Source of the DNA: Alginatibacterium sediminis
GTDB lineage: Bacteria; Pseudomonadota; Gammaproteobacteria; Enterobacterales; Celerinatantimonadaceae
Direction: 5' to 3'
NCBI RefSeq assembly: GCF_003610775.1
Contig: NZ_RAQO01000004.1
Coordinates: 624,822-688,821, forward strand
DNA length: 64,000 bases
Each line of letters begins with the position of its first letter. Position 1 is the first letter of the stretch. The notes under the pieces were generated by a model that was given only the letters and a program-made list of their open reading frames with translations, did not search any database and had not been told where the DNA came from. This document shows, in pieces, positions 1-9,206 of this stretch. The position numbers and the translations under genes are program-made.

Positions 1-637
1 CGCGAATAACTTTAGGCTTTGTTTTAACAGCTTTGTATACATCTAAGTGAAACGGAGACCATACGATGGCAGCATCAATTAAGCCTTGTTGGCTGGCTTG
101 AGCTAAGTTACGTGTAGGAATATTTACGATTTCGATATCATCTGGATTAATGTTGTTAGCAACCGTTACCCGATACCAAAAGTACTCAGCTGCTGTTTGC
201 TGTTGTAAACCAAGTTTTTTACCGACTAAACTTGCCGGATCTGGGTTTTGTTCACTATCAAGGATGACTAGACTATTGAGATTGGAAGAACGGTAAATAT
301 TCGCCACTATCCGAATGTCGTTCGGAAGACTGATTCTGCCCTGTGCAAGATAGACAATTGGAGTTGGTGCGACGGTTCCAATATGTACTTCTCCTGCAAT
401 AACCTGTTTCATCGATTCAACGCCAGCCGAATTGTGAACTAACTCAATATCTAATCCTTCATCAATAAAATAACCTTCACGATAGGCATAGTAGAGGGTT
501 GCATCACCGACAAAATTAACCATTGCTACTTTAACCGTGTTCAGTTCATCAGCATAAGAATTCGTTGAAAATCCTAGTACCGCACACGCTATAAATGTAG
601 ATAAATAGTTTCGAATAACCGAAGAACCAAACGTCAT
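1..637 (-). CDS. ABC transporter periplasmic substrate-binding protein, SsuA/THI5-like (partial, C-terminus outside window)
   Basis: The minus-strand frame is open from the ATG at 635-637 to the window edge, giving about 212 residues of the N-terminal part. Residues 1-29 form a signal peptide ending near NSYADEL. The mature protein starts KVAMVNFVGDATLYYAYREG and continues with GYFIDEGLDIEL and IGTVAPTPIVYLA, the pattern of NMT1/THI5/SsuA binding proteins, in which a first strand is followed by a 'becoming a better ligand catcher' loop and a GxxDIG-like hinge. The family delivers sulfonates, nitrate or pyrimidine precursors to an ABC permease. The permease and ATPase would lie beyond the left edge, so the ligand cannot be named. 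An orphan receptor role is equally possible. Confidence 0.75.
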   Translation of the reverse strand, partial: MTFGSSVIRNYLSTFIACAVLGFSTNSYADELNTVKVAMVNFVGDATLYYAYREGYFIDEGLDIELVHNSAGVESMKQVIAGEVHIGTVAPTPIVYLAQGRISLPNDIRIVANIYRSSNLNSLVILDSEQNPDPASLVGKKLGLQQQTAAEYFWYRVTVANNINPDDIEIVNIPTRNLAQASQQGLIDAAIVWSPFHLDVYKAVKTKPKVIR

Positions 638-975
638 AATTTATCCTTAATAATTGCTTACTAAAAGAATAGCCCAAATGTGTAATAATTTGTGCAGCTT
701 AAAGTAAAAGATCTGTATAAGAACAAAACTTTGGGACGCACATGACTAGATTTTAGTGCGCTAATCGTAGGCTATTTTAGCCGTTTTACTAACTAACAAG
801 GGCTGAACGCGTACAGAGTTACGGCATAAATGCACTTAAAGATTTCGGAAAGCTAGCTATTTACCTTCTGTTTTTACTGGAAAAACATAGGTGCGCAGAA
901 CTAAAACTAACGTTAAACTTAAAAGTAAGTTGTCATCGCTATTGAAAAATAGAGACTAAAACGGAGCTTGTTTAC
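638..975. other. Intergenic region between divergent genes
   Basis: This 338-base region separates the minus-strand binding protein from the plus-strand diguanylate cyclase and must hold both promoters. It is AT-rich. I see no palindromic operator, hairpin with a T-run or extra open frame in it. Confidence 0.5.
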
Positions 976-2373
976 ATGTTATCTACGAATCAAAACAGTC
1001 TAGAAATAGACGCGTATACTTTGTCTCAAGTTTTCGAACACATAGAAAGTGCAGTTATTGTTGCAAGTTTAGATCGAAAGATTGTCAGTTTGAATCAAGC
1101 CGCAAGACTTCTTTTCGGTTACGACAATCAGCAACTAAAAGGTAAAAGCACCAAGTTGCTATACGCCAACGAAGCTGACTTTATAGAACTAGGTAAAAAA
1201 CGGTTTAACTCACAAGCCAACTATAATGAAGAGTCTTATTCAGTTGATTACCTAACCGCATCGGGTTTACAACTTAAAGGGCAGACTTCCAGCGGTTTAA
1301 TCAAGGACAGCTTGGGTCGTACTAGCCATTTTGTAGTTATTATAAATGATGACTCCGCCCGCTTAGCGGCTGAAGAAACACTGAACCGATTACACAGTAT
1401 CACCTCTTCAAGACAGCTAACGTTTAAGCAGCGAGTGCAAGCCATGTTAGATCTTGGAGCGAAACACTTTGGTTTACCTATTGGTATTTTTAGTAAAATC
1501 ACTGGCAACCAATATGTGATTAAAGAAGCGATTCATCCGGAAAACGCCCTAGAAATTGGGATGACTTTTGAGCTAGGTAACACCTATTGTAGCCATGTAT
1601 TTAATGCGAACGATGTTGAAGGTTTTCACCATGCCTCTCAAAGTCATATTGCAACTCACCCTTGTTTTCTAAATTTCGGACTAGAAGCCTACCTTGGTGC
1701 CCCTATATTCGTTGATGGAGAACGCTACGGTACTTTAAATTTTTCTAGCCCTTCACCTACCAAAGCATTTATTCGTCAAGACATAGAAATAGTGCGCCTA
1801 TTTGCCGAATGGGTCGGACATGAAATTGCTAGAGAGCATGATTTAAAAGCTTTAGAGAATGCCCACGCTCAGCTAGAAATATTAGCCAATACTGATGCCC
1901 TTACCGGTTTAGCGAATCGAGGTTGCACTGATCGTTTTTTACATGAGCAAATTAACGTAGCCCACCGTTTAGAGCGTGAGCTTGTGGTCGCTATTTTGGA
2001 CTTTGACCACTTCAAACACGTAAACGATAACTATGGTCACCATGTTGGCGATGAAAGCCTTAAAGCATTTGCTAGCATTATAAAGCAATTAGCGCGAAGT
2101 CAGGATTTGTGGGGCCGTTGGGGCGGTGAAGAATTTCTAGTCATTTTTCCAAATGGCAGTATAGAAGGAGCAACAACGTCAATAGAACGTGTAATGACAC
2201 AGCTTAAAGCTGTAAAATTATCATCTGAAGCACAAGATTTGCAGCTTACCATGAGCGCCGGCGTAAGTAGTTTACGCAGTGATGATACTGAGAAAAGCTT
2301 ACTAGCTCGGGTTGACTCACTTCTTTACAAGGCTAAAGAAAACGGACGAGACCAAATTCAGAGTGATGATTAA
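976..2373 (+). CDS. Soluble diguanylate cyclase with PAS and GAF sensor domains
   Basis: Makes cyclic di-GMP from two GTP. A PAS domain (about residues 15-125) is followed by a GAF domain (about 145-290) and a GGDEF domain (about 302-460). The active-site motif GGEEF is at residues 383-387. RSQD sits five residues before it, the correct position for the inhibitory RxxD site, so the enzyme should be active and product-inhibited. No membrane segment is seen, so it acts in the cytoplasm. The start at 976 is supported by GGAG nine bases upstream. It converges with the GGDEF-EAL gene that ends at 2419. The GAF ligand is unknown. Confidence 0.9.
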   Translation: MLSTNQNSLEIDAYTLSQVFEHIESAVIVASLDRKIVSLNQAARLLFGYDNQQLKGKSTKLLYANEADFIELGKKRFNSQANYNEESYSVDYLTASGLQLKGQTSSGLIKDSLGRTSHFVVIINDDSARLAAEETLNRLHSITSSRQLTFKQRVQAMLDLGAKHFGLPIGIFSKITGNQYVIKEAIHPENALEIGMTFELGNTYCSHVFNANDVEGFHHASQSHIATHPCFLNFGLEAYLGAPIFVDGERYGTLNFSSPSPTKAFIRQDIEIVRLFAEWVGHEIAREHDLKALENAHAQLEILANTDALTGLANRGCTDRFLHEQINVAHRLERELVVAILDFDHFKHVNDNYGHHVGDESLKAFASIIKQLARSQDLWGRWGGEEFLVIFPNGSIEGATTSIERVMTQLKAVKLSSEAQDLQLTMSAGVSSLRSDDTEKSLLARVDSLLYKAKENGRDQIQSDD

Positions 2374-2418
2374 CGCGTGCGGTAGAAGCGTTATAATAAA
2401 CTCAATGTAGCGCTGCAT

Positions 2419-4623
2419 TTAAAGGGAAATCTTGTAGCTATCATTGAATAAAGGTTTAGGAAGGCATACGCCATAGCCCTGGGCGTAATCGACCCCTAAT
2501 GTATCGAGAACATCGACAATGTCTTCGCTTTCTGCGTATTCGGCGACGGTTAATTTACCTAAAAGGTGGGCTATTCGGTTGATCGTTGCGGCCATCTCGC
2601 GATCAATTTGGTTGGTATCGATATTTTGCACAAAGCTACCGTCTATTTTGAGGTAATCAACTGGAAGCTTCTTTAGGTATTCGAAAGAGCTCACGCCAGT
2701 TCCAAAATCATCAAGTGCAAACTTAAAACCAATTGTTTTACATTCGTTAATAAAAACTGTAGCGGCTAATAGATTTTTTACCGCCACTGTCTCGGTTACT
2801 TCAAAACAAATCGAACATGGATCTACACCGTATTGCGCTACTTTTGACTCTATAAAGGGTAGTAGATTTCCAGTATTAATCGACGCGCCAGATAAATTAA
2901 TACTAACCATTAACGAACAATCTTGGTATTCGTCAGTTAGCTGTTGAAAATCTGCAAATACCTTATCAATCACCCAGCGATCAATTTGCTGAATCAGGTC
3001 ATAGCGCTCAGCAGCTGGTAAAAAGAATTGCGGCAATATCAGCGCATGACTTTCATCAAGCATTCTTAGTAAAATTTCCATATGTAATCGCTCTGTTTGG
3101 TCGCCGTTAAGCGAACGATATGATTGCTGATAGAGTACAAAGCGATTGTCTTTCAATGCCGATTCAATACGTTCAACCCAATGTGATTGGTTTCGATTTG
3201 CGGCAAGTTCAGTGTCGCTGGGCAGAAAAACACAGACTTGGTTTCTACCGTTTTCTTTTGCCCAATAGCAGGCTGAGTCGGCCTCACTTAATACGGCACT
3301 AGTGTCTGGGGTATCGCGTGTGATATTGGTCAATCCAATACTAATTCCTACGGTATAAACGCGTTTCATCCAAAAAAATTGAAACGAACTAATTTGATCC
3401 ACGATCTCGTTACAGATCAATTCTCCTTGTGTGGTATCACAGCCATCGATAAGCAATCCGAATTCGTCCCCACCTAGGCGAGCCAAGACGTCGCCTTCTC
3501 GGACCTGAGATTCCATTAATTGTGTAATCTGCATAAGCAGTTCATCGCCTGCGGCATGACCGCAGGAATCGTTAACGACTTTAAAACGGTCTAAATCCAT
3601 AAAACACAGCACAAAACGGTGCTTGCCTTGTTTCGATCTTTCAATTGCCTTTGATACTTTTTGTTCAAAAGCGCGACGATTTAATAAACTAGTAAGAGAA
3701 TCGTGGGATGCCTCCCATGAGCGTTGTTCCAAATAGTTTCTCGCAATAGTGACATCGCGAATACACAAAACCACACCTGTCATTTCTTGGTTATGGCTAA
3801 AAATGGGTGCCGCGCGTTCTTCTATCGCAACGACTTTATTGTTTACGTCTAAAAAACTTTGCCCCTCACATGATGCCTCTGCTCTGGTAGCAAGCACCGT
3901 GTCAATAACCAGCGGATGCCTATCTCCAGATTTGTTTCTAAGATTCAATACATCAGCTATCGGAAGCCCCTTCATTTGTTCGAAGGGGCGTTCTAGTAGT
4001 GTCTCAGCTGCATCGTTTGCGAATAAAATATTTGTTTGAAGGTCACAGCGGATAACGGCATCACTGATCGAATGCAAAGTAATTTCAGCCCGATCTTTTT
4101 CTTCGAAAAGTTGATCAGAAATTTTTCGTACTTGACGTATAGGTAATAGACGCATGACGACCATAACCATAAAGCCAAGTATAAGACCAAATAAACCAAC
4201 CATTAAGGTATTGGCTATTAATTGAGAAAGGGATTTACTGATATCAATGCGTCCGACTATGCTGTCGATATCATAAAGAGGATAACTACGGATCATTTTT
4301 AGTGAGTCAACAGGGTGTCCAGACGATGTGATTAAATCTCCTTGAGAGTCGTACACCTGTAGAAATTCATTCTCAAGTACGATAGGTTCTCGTTTCAAAA
4401 TGCCTTGAATTCGGTTTTCAGCGTACATCCACGTATCCGGCATAGTTGTAATCAACTCGGATTGACTATTGGACTTAATTTTCACCTTAAAATTTAACTC
4501 ACCGCTAAGATCGTTATAGGCCACAAACGCATACCCGATAGGCAAGCTTAATCCGACTATCAATGAAAGAATCATTGATAGTTTACTAATAAAATCCGTA
4601 AGCTGGCTATTTTCTTGCGGCAT
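2419..4623 (-). CDS. Membrane PAS-GGDEF-EAL protein (c-di-GMP synthesis, breakdown or sensing)
   Basis: 734 residues. Membrane segments at about 15-36 and 138-160 flank a periplasmic domain of about 100 residues. PAS (about 178-295), GGDEF (about 305-462) and EAL (about 480-730) domains follow inside the cell. The GGDEF motif is intact (384-388) with REGD as a possible inhibitory site. The EAL domain has EIL in place of EAL but keeps the family acidic residues: the Glu of EIL, ETE-like VTETV, DDFGTG, LKIDGSF and AQGY. Both activities are therefore possible. The gene lies 15 bases downstream of a PstS-like periplasmic protein gene, which suggests the binding protein controls this enzyme, as NspS controls MbaA in Vibrio cholerae. 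That link is inference. Confidence 0.88.
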   Translation of the reverse strand: MPQENSQLTDFISKLSMILSLIVGLSLPIGYAFVAYNDLSGELNFKVKIKSNSQSELITTMPDTWMYAENRIQGILKREPIVLENEFLQVYDSQGDLITSSGHPVDSLKMIRSYPLYDIDSIVGRIDISKSLSQLIANTLMVGLFGLILGFMVMVVMRLLPIRQVRKISDQLFEEKDRAEITLHSISDAVIRCDLQTNILFANDAAETLLERPFEQMKGLPIADVLNLRNKSGDRHPLVIDTVLATRAEASCEGQSFLDVNNKVVAIEERAAPIFSHNQEMTGVVLCIRDVTIARNYLEQRSWEASHDSLTSLLNRRAFEQKVSKAIERSKQGKHRFVLCFMDLDRFKVVNDSCGHAAGDELLMQITQLMESQVREGDVLARLGGDEFGLLIDGCDTTQGELICNEIVDQISSFQFFWMKRVYTVGISIGLTNITRDTPDTSAVLSEADSACYWAKENGRNQVCVFLPSDTELAANRNQSHWVERIESALKDNRFVLYQQSYRSLNGDQTERLHMEILLRMLDESHALILPQFFLPAAERYDLIQQIDRWVIDKVFADFQQLTDEYQDCSLMVSINLSGASINTGNLLPFIESKVAQYGVDPCSICFEVTETVAVKNLLAATVFINECKTIGFKFALDDFGTGVSSFEYLKKLPVDYLKIDGSFVQNIDTNQIDREMAATINRIAHLLGKLTVAEYAESEDIVDVLDTLGVDYAQGYGVCLPKPLFNDSYKISL

Positions 4624-4638
4624 AGGTAAGCAACATAG

Positions 4639-5478
4639 TTAAAGTACCAAGTTTCCGTTTTGTATCAGAATTGCTGCACCTTTTTCAGACCGAATGAAGT
4701 CAACGACATGTTGTACATTTGGGCTCAGAGTTTCGGGAAGAATAAGATAGAAGCGTTTTACTAAAGGATAGAGACCCGAATCAATTGTTTCTGGACTGGG
4801 CGTAACACCATCTAATGTTAAAGCTTTAAGCGTTCTATTTTCAGAAAGGAGAAGGGCTAAACTGGTGACCCCGAAGCTACCTGGCGTATTCTCAATTTTG
4901 TTTACCGTTTCTTGATCGGTAGATGCAAACAAAAGCCCTTCTCGCTCTTCAGCAAGCTCAACAGCTTGTTTCAGTGCAGGTGAGAGTGCTTTAAGCTGAA
5001 CAGTGTTATCGTCACCGGCTTGCCGTATGATCGGTCTAACTAGCGAACCATCTTCCCAGTTAAGGGTTGTACCAGTGTAGATGTCAACGAGTTGCTTAGT
5101 GGTGATGCCATCAATATTACTAGCATTAGATACAGCAATAATAGTGGGTGTTCGCGCGTATTCTATGGCGATCATGCCTTTGCCTAACTCGGTTTCCTTC
5201 AAAGGGCGAGCACTCAAGCCAATTTCAATTGCTCCTTTGGGTATGGCTTTGATGGCGCCACTACTACCAATGCTAGGAAGCACCTGAACCTTGTTTGTGT
5301 CGTAGCTTTTGTTGTATGCGCTTGCGATAAGTTTCATGGTACCCAAGGCGTTACCGGTGCCGCCAATTTTGATGGTTTGCGCTTGGGTCGCGAGGCTCAG
5401 CAATAGCGCTATGAATAACACTATGCCTTGTAACAAGAATTTGTGTGATTGCTTAGGTATTTGGAATATCAAAATCAT
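4639..5478 (-). CDS. PstS-like periplasmic phosphate-binding-family protein
   Basis: About 279 residues with a hydrophobic signal peptide (about 1-34, ending ATQAQ). The mature part begins TIKIGGTGNALGTMKLIASA and includes IGSSGAIKAI and IGLSARPLK, the fold and ligand-loop pattern of PBP-like (PstS) proteins. It is diverged from the true PstS at 59067 and has no permease nearby. It is instead followed after 15 bases by the GGDEF-EAL gene, so a sensory role is more likely than transport. The ribosome site AAGGAG lies only one base from the ATG, whereas a TTG two codons later (5472) has ideal spacing and may be the real start. Confidence 0.8.
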   Translation of the reverse strand: MILIFQIPKQSHKFLLQGIVLFIALLLSLATQAQTIKIGGTGNALGTMKLIASAYNKSYDTNKVQVLPSIGSSGAIKAIPKGAIEIGLSARPLKETELGKGMIAIEYARTPTIIAVSNASNIDGITTKQLVDIYTGTTLNWEDGSLVRPIIRQAGDDNTVQLKALSPALKQAVELAEEREGLLFASTDQETVNKIENTPGSFGVTSLALLLSENRTLKALTLDGVTPSPETIDSGLYPLVKRFYLILPETLSPNVQHVVDFIRSEKGAAILIQNGNLVL

Positions 5479-5777
5479 TCTCCTTGGTTGAAACAGGAAT
5501 GCTACTTGCCTTGCTCCATTTTAGCTTAGCGCATCATGGGAATATTCTGTTAACTGAAATCAGTGCTTACAGCCACTAATTTCAAAGTACTTCTATTGTT
5601 AACTGTGACGATAATCCAACTGACGGAGGATGAGCATCAGTGCGACCCTACTCGTTTTTTAGTTTACTTCGTTGGTATCGGCTAACTAAGCAATTTGATT
5701 GATATGTGATGGACAGATGTCTGCTGCTTAAGCATCATGATTCATATAATAAAAACTATTCACCCTAAAGGTTCAAT

Positions 5778-6458
5778 ATGTATAAGACTATTTTAGTAAC
5801 CGGAGCCACTAGTGGTATTGGTTTGGCACTAACTCATGAGTTATGTAATAAAGGCTTCACTGTATTGGCGTCTGGCAGAAACCTTGCACAACTTAATAAA
5901 CTTCAACTAGAAACATCATGTTTTACGTTTCAAGCCGATCTGAGTGACCCAACGCAAGTTATTGACCTCTACAACTATGCTGAGCGTGAATTAAATGGCG
6001 TAGACGTGCTTATTAATAATGCTGGTATGAATTCAAGAAAATGTGGAATCGATGAATTCACCTTAGAAGAGTTTGACCAACAATACGCTATTAATTTACG
6101 CGCCCCAGCACTCTTGTGCAGAGAAGCGTTAAACGCTATGAAACCGCGCGGTTACGGATATATCATTAATGTATCGAGCACGGTTGCTAAAAGAGCTAAC
6201 GAAACAATGAGCGTGTACACAGCAATGAAACAAGGATTGTCTGGGTTTAGTGGTATTCTAATGAAAGAAGCGCAAACGCATGGAATTAAAGTTTCAACCC
6301 TTTTCCCTGGTGGGACAGATACAAACTTTAGAGAAGCTACACGTCCAGATTACATGCAGCCCTCAAGTGTCGCAACAACTATAACTACGCTTCTCAGCCT
6401 GCCCCAAGACGTGATCGTTCACGAAATGACCTTTAGACCCTCAGTAGAACTTGAATAA
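5778..6458 (+). CDS. Short-chain dehydrogenase/reductase (SDR)
   Basis: 226-residue classical SDR. The Rossmann cofactor motif TGATSGIG is at 8-15, NNAG at 80-83, the catalytic serine lies in NVSST (131-135) and the YxxxK pair is Tyr147/Lys151. The length is slightly short for the family (about 250), because little follows the substrate loop. There is no acidic residue pattern clear enough to choose NAD or NADP. AAAGG about six bases before the ATG supports the start. The gene stands alone, so the substrate is unknown. Confidence 0.88.
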   Translation: MYKTILVTGATSGIGLALTHELCNKGFTVLASGRNLAQLNKLQLETSCFTFQADLSDPTQVIDLYNYAERELNGVDVLINNAGMNSRKCGIDEFTLEEFDQQYAINLRAPALLCREALNAMKPRGYGYIINVSSTVAKRANETMSVYTAMKQGLSGFSGILMKEAQTHGIKVSTLFPGGTDTNFREATRPDYMQPSSVATTITTLLSLPQDVIVHEMTFRPSVELE

Positions 6459-6901
6459 CTACAGTGTAAACGGTCACACCTAGACAGCTAGCTGGTTTGT
6501 ACCTTAAGACATAGTGGTCTCAAGGTACAGACTTACAAGGTTTAGCTGCCAAACAACTTAATTAGCAACGATACTAGTATAGAGACCAAATTGCCCTTGA
6601 ATCACCAAGCAATAGATCTCCATCACCACCAATTTCATTATCTGATTAACCAAAATCTAATCGGATAGAAATAAACGCATTGGTTAAGTTTTTTTCTATC
6701 GCAGCCACTAATAATGCGATCTCAAGCTACAAGTTCAGTAACATTTACCAAAGAAGCCAATGCACTACGACTTGAGTCCTTAGATGACTCTTTAGCTGTA
6801 TTGACCGAGCCTGAAGTGATTCCTGGCGGGTAGTCGTTCACAAATTTATTTGTCAAAGGTCTGGTGCAACTACAACAGGCCTGTTTAGCGTTAAGTAGCC
6901 G
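6459..6901. other. Intergenic region with a hairpin and a weak small open frame
   Basis: 443 bases between the SDR gene and the minus-strand TPR-like gene. It holds the inverted repeat at 6499-6528, listed separately. It also holds a 39-codon plus-strand frame (6714-6833) with protein-like composition but no ribosome site, treated as a finding. No other gene is supported. Confidence 0.5.
6499..6528 (+). terminator. Inverted repeat downstream of the SDR gene
   Basis: Arms GTACCTTAAGAC and GTCTCAAGGTAC pair over 12 positions with one A:C mismatch around the six-base loop ATAGTG. It lies 40 bases after the SDR stop, so it may end that transcript. There is no T-run after it, so it could instead be an operator or an RNA-stabilising stem. 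Confidence 0.4.
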
Positions 6902-7327
6902 CTAGTTTGTCGCCAGAGTTTCAATAAGTGTGTCTATTTCTCGCTTTAAAACTTTATCACTAAGCTTAGACGCACTCGCTTTTGCCTTTTTAAGGCTCTC
7001 CATTGCTGCACTCGATTGTCCCAATTCAACTTGCATTGTTGCCATAGAGTAAGCAATTGACGCCATATACTCTTTTGAGTTCACCGCTATCGCCTTATTT
7101 AATGCCTTTTGATAGCCCGCTATTGCCTCTGCGTAATCTTCTGTGAAGTCAGCAAGGGTTTCCCATTGTACAGGGTGGTCTTTATTGGTGTTTTCGTTTT
7201 CGAGACATATCGCCTTTAACTCTAGGTAAAAGCCATCAAACGCAACTTGATTTTCAGCTTGGGCGGCGTCCATAAGCTTACTTGCAAGATCTTGAACAGC
7301 TTGGAAAGTATTGGAATCGGAACTCAT
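6902..7327 (-). CDS. Small TPR-like helical protein, function unknown
   Basis: 141 residues, soluble and almost entirely helical in composition. Residues about 60-125 read like two tetratricopeptide-type helical hairpins (DYAEAIAGYQKALNKAIAV, then AYSMATMQVELGQSSAAMES). Such repeats normally mediate protein binding. There is no signal peptide and no catalytic motif. The gene stands alone on the minus strand. Its frame stays open for 60 further codons after the amber stop (see findings). I do not recognise the family. Confidence 0.6.
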   Translation of the reverse strand: MSSDSNTFQAVQDLASKLMDAAQAENQVAFDGFYLELKAICLENENTNKDHPVQWETLADFTEDYAEAIAGYQKALNKAIAVNSKEYMASIAYSMATMQVELGQSSAAMESLKKAKASASKLSDKVLKREIDTLIETLATN

Positions 7328-7464
7328 TTTGTAACTTACCTATGATTTATAAATATGATGTTGGACAAAGCATAACTGCTTTATGGCGAGTGTGATGCTA
7401 ATTGTAGCATTGTATGCCGTGGTATAAACCAAAGACATAGCGCTAACCATTAAAGCTAAGTTTC

Positions 7465-7710
7465 TTAGGCGCCCATTAAATAGCGGGCTATGCCGTAGAC
7501 ATACAGTATAGAAAAAATGATATTGATGTACTTTAGCTGCCGCTCAGTGCGAAGCCACGCGCAGTAAATCCATATTAAACAAAAAGGCAGGCTGACAAAC
7601 ATCGTAAATGGATACCAGTTTTGCACGATAGCAATAGTGCTTAATATCCCAAGTGCCAATGCAAACCATTTCAGTTCCTGTTCATAGTTAGCTAGGGTGT
7701 TTAATGTCAT
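7465..7710 (-). CDS. Small membrane protein, function unknown
   Basis: 81 residues with two to three hydrophobic segments (about 14-32, 35-52 and 60-77) and a cytoplasmic-type stretch RTERQ between the last two. AAGGA seven bases before the ATG is a good ribosome site, which supports a real gene despite its size. No family was recognised and no neighbour suggests a role. Confidence 0.55.
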   Translation of the reverse strand: MTLNTLANYEQELKWFALALGILSTIAIVQNWYPFTMFVSLPFCLIWIYCAWLRTERQLKYINIIFSILYVYGIARYLMGA

Positions 7711-8219
7711 TCAATTTTCCTTGGACGGCATGGATGATGATACAGACGTAAAATCAACAGCTTGATTTCGCGAAGTCATGCATAAAATATGTTTATTAAC
7801 TAGTTTGGCATATTAATGGTTTGCACTAATTTCAATCATTCGCTGAACAAAACAGTCCAGTACACATTGATGTGCAATAAATGCCTAATATAAGTTGTGT
7901 GAAGCGTGGTTTGTATATATCTAACGGGCTAAGAAGTGCATTATAATAGGCACTGCTATTGTGTTCGATATGGTCTTATTAGCGGGATATCGGCGTAACC
8001 ATAAGGTTTACGATATTTTCAAAAGACTTTACTCCTTTATAGGTGTTTTAGCAATTAACAATATTAGCCTATCGATAAAACCTCAATACGATCTAGTTCG
8101 TAATAAGCAATGTTTAGAATTAAAAGGCTTAGAATATTGTTGCTATCAGCACTGCATCTTATGCTTTCGATGTATAATCAACATCAATGGTGTCAGCCTA
8201 GGTACAGAGAGTATTTGTA
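7711..8219. other. Intergenic region upstream of a LysR gene
   Basis: 509 bases, AT-rich. An open frame starting at 7961 has an amino-acid composition unlike a protein and runs into the LysR gene, so it is not called. I see no terminator or convincing operator. The region probably holds promoters for the small membrane protein (minus) and the LysR regulator (plus). Confidence 0.45.
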
Positions 8220-9134
8220 ATGGAACTAGAAGAGATCTATCGTCAAGATTTGAGTTTACTAATTGCATTACAGATTTTGATAGAAGAAAGTAGTGTCAGC
8301 AAGGCTGCAAAACGTCTGCATCTTAGCCAATCAGCAACCAGTCGTATCCTTTCTAGGTTGCGCGAAATGCTAGATGACCCACTATTTTCTAGAGTTGGAC
8401 AGCAGTTAGTTCCAACAGAATTCGCACTTGAGTGCTACCAACAACTGCGCCAACCAACAGGTCAAATTATTGACCTGCTCACACCAAAAGAATTTGTACC
8501 AGCCCACTGTAAACAACGGTTTTCGATCGCGGTTACTGACTACGCAATGCAAGCACTAGTCCCTTACATTTTGCCGCACATTTATCAGCAAGCGCCGAAT
8601 ATAAGATTAGAGATAGTCCCTGTTCAACACAATGAATTGCAAGAGCAGCTGAGTGTGAAAGGGGCAGATATTGCAGTTTGTCGTGCAATTGGGGTAACTG
8701 ACAATTTGCTACATAGCTTTTTGGGTAAAGTTGGGGTTGGTTGTTTGGTGTCTCCAAATCACCCTCTTGCAGATAAACCAATTAGCTTAGATGACTACTT
8801 AGTCTATCCTCATGCAACGATTGCAATTAGTGACGGGGTAAAAGCATTGCTTGATGATGCAATTAGCCAATATCCAGCGCGGACAGAACTGTTGCGTACA
8901 CCACTATTAGAAAGTGCTATTGCATTGCAATCAATTAACCCGTTGATCATCACCTTGCCCGAGGGCATGGCTGAAATTGCAGCAAAACGCCATGGTCTAC
9001 TATGCAAACCCCTACCCTTTGCCCTGCCTAGCTTAGATTACAATATGTTTTGGCATACGCGGACCGAGCACGATAAGTCACACCGCTGGCTTAGAAACTT
9101 AGTCAGTAAGACAACACAAGCATTGCTGCTTTAG
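8220..9134 (+). CDS. LysR-family transcriptional regulator, probable regulator of acuI
   Basis: 304 residues. The N-terminal winged helix-turn-helix (about 9-68; SVSKAAKRLHLSQSATSRILSRL) is typical of LysR, followed by a periplasmic-binding-like effector domain (about 90-300). Convergent with the acrylyl-CoA reductase gene ending at 9207. LysR genes often control neighbours, but usually divergent ones, so regulation of acuI is only a guess. A small hairpin follows its stop. Confidence 0.87.
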   Translation: MELEEIYRQDLSLLIALQILIEESSVSKAAKRLHLSQSATSRILSRLREMLDDPLFSRVGQQLVPTEFALECYQQLRQPTGQIIDLLTPKEFVPAHCKQRFSIAVTDYAMQALVPYILPHIYQQAPNIRLEIVPVQHNELQEQLSVKGADIAVCRAIGVTDNLLHSFLGKVGVGCLVSPNHPLADKPISLDDYLVYPHATIAISDGVKALLDDAISQYPARTELLRTPLLESAIALQSINPLIITLPEGMAEIAAKRHGLLCKPLPFALPSLDYNMFWHTRTEHDKSHRWLRNLVSKTTQALLL

Positions 9135-9149
9135 GCACAAAAGTTGTGC
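9135..9149 (+). terminator. Hairpin after the LysR gene
   Basis: GCACAA and TTGTGC pair perfectly around AAG, directly after the TAG stop, followed by TTGATTGAAAAA. The stem is short and the T-run poor, so the call is tentative. Confidence 0.35.
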
Positions 9150-9171
9150 TTGATTGAAAAATAACGAGAAA

Positions 9172-9197
9172 GCCCCGCAAGCCACTACCTAGGGGGC
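9172..9197 (-). terminator. Possible terminator for acuI
   Basis: Read on the minus strand, GCCCC pairs with GGGGC across a loop of about 16 bases, followed by TTTCTCGTTATTTTT. It lies 10 bases beyond the acuI stop. The loop is long and the T-run is interrupted, so confidence is modest. Confidence 0.35.
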
Positions 9198-9206
9198 AAA
9201 CCCTTG

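Noticed and set aside
7961..8293. Plus-strand open frame of 110 codons
   Set aside because: Its composition is unlike a protein, it has no ribosome site and it overlaps the start of a clear LysR gene.
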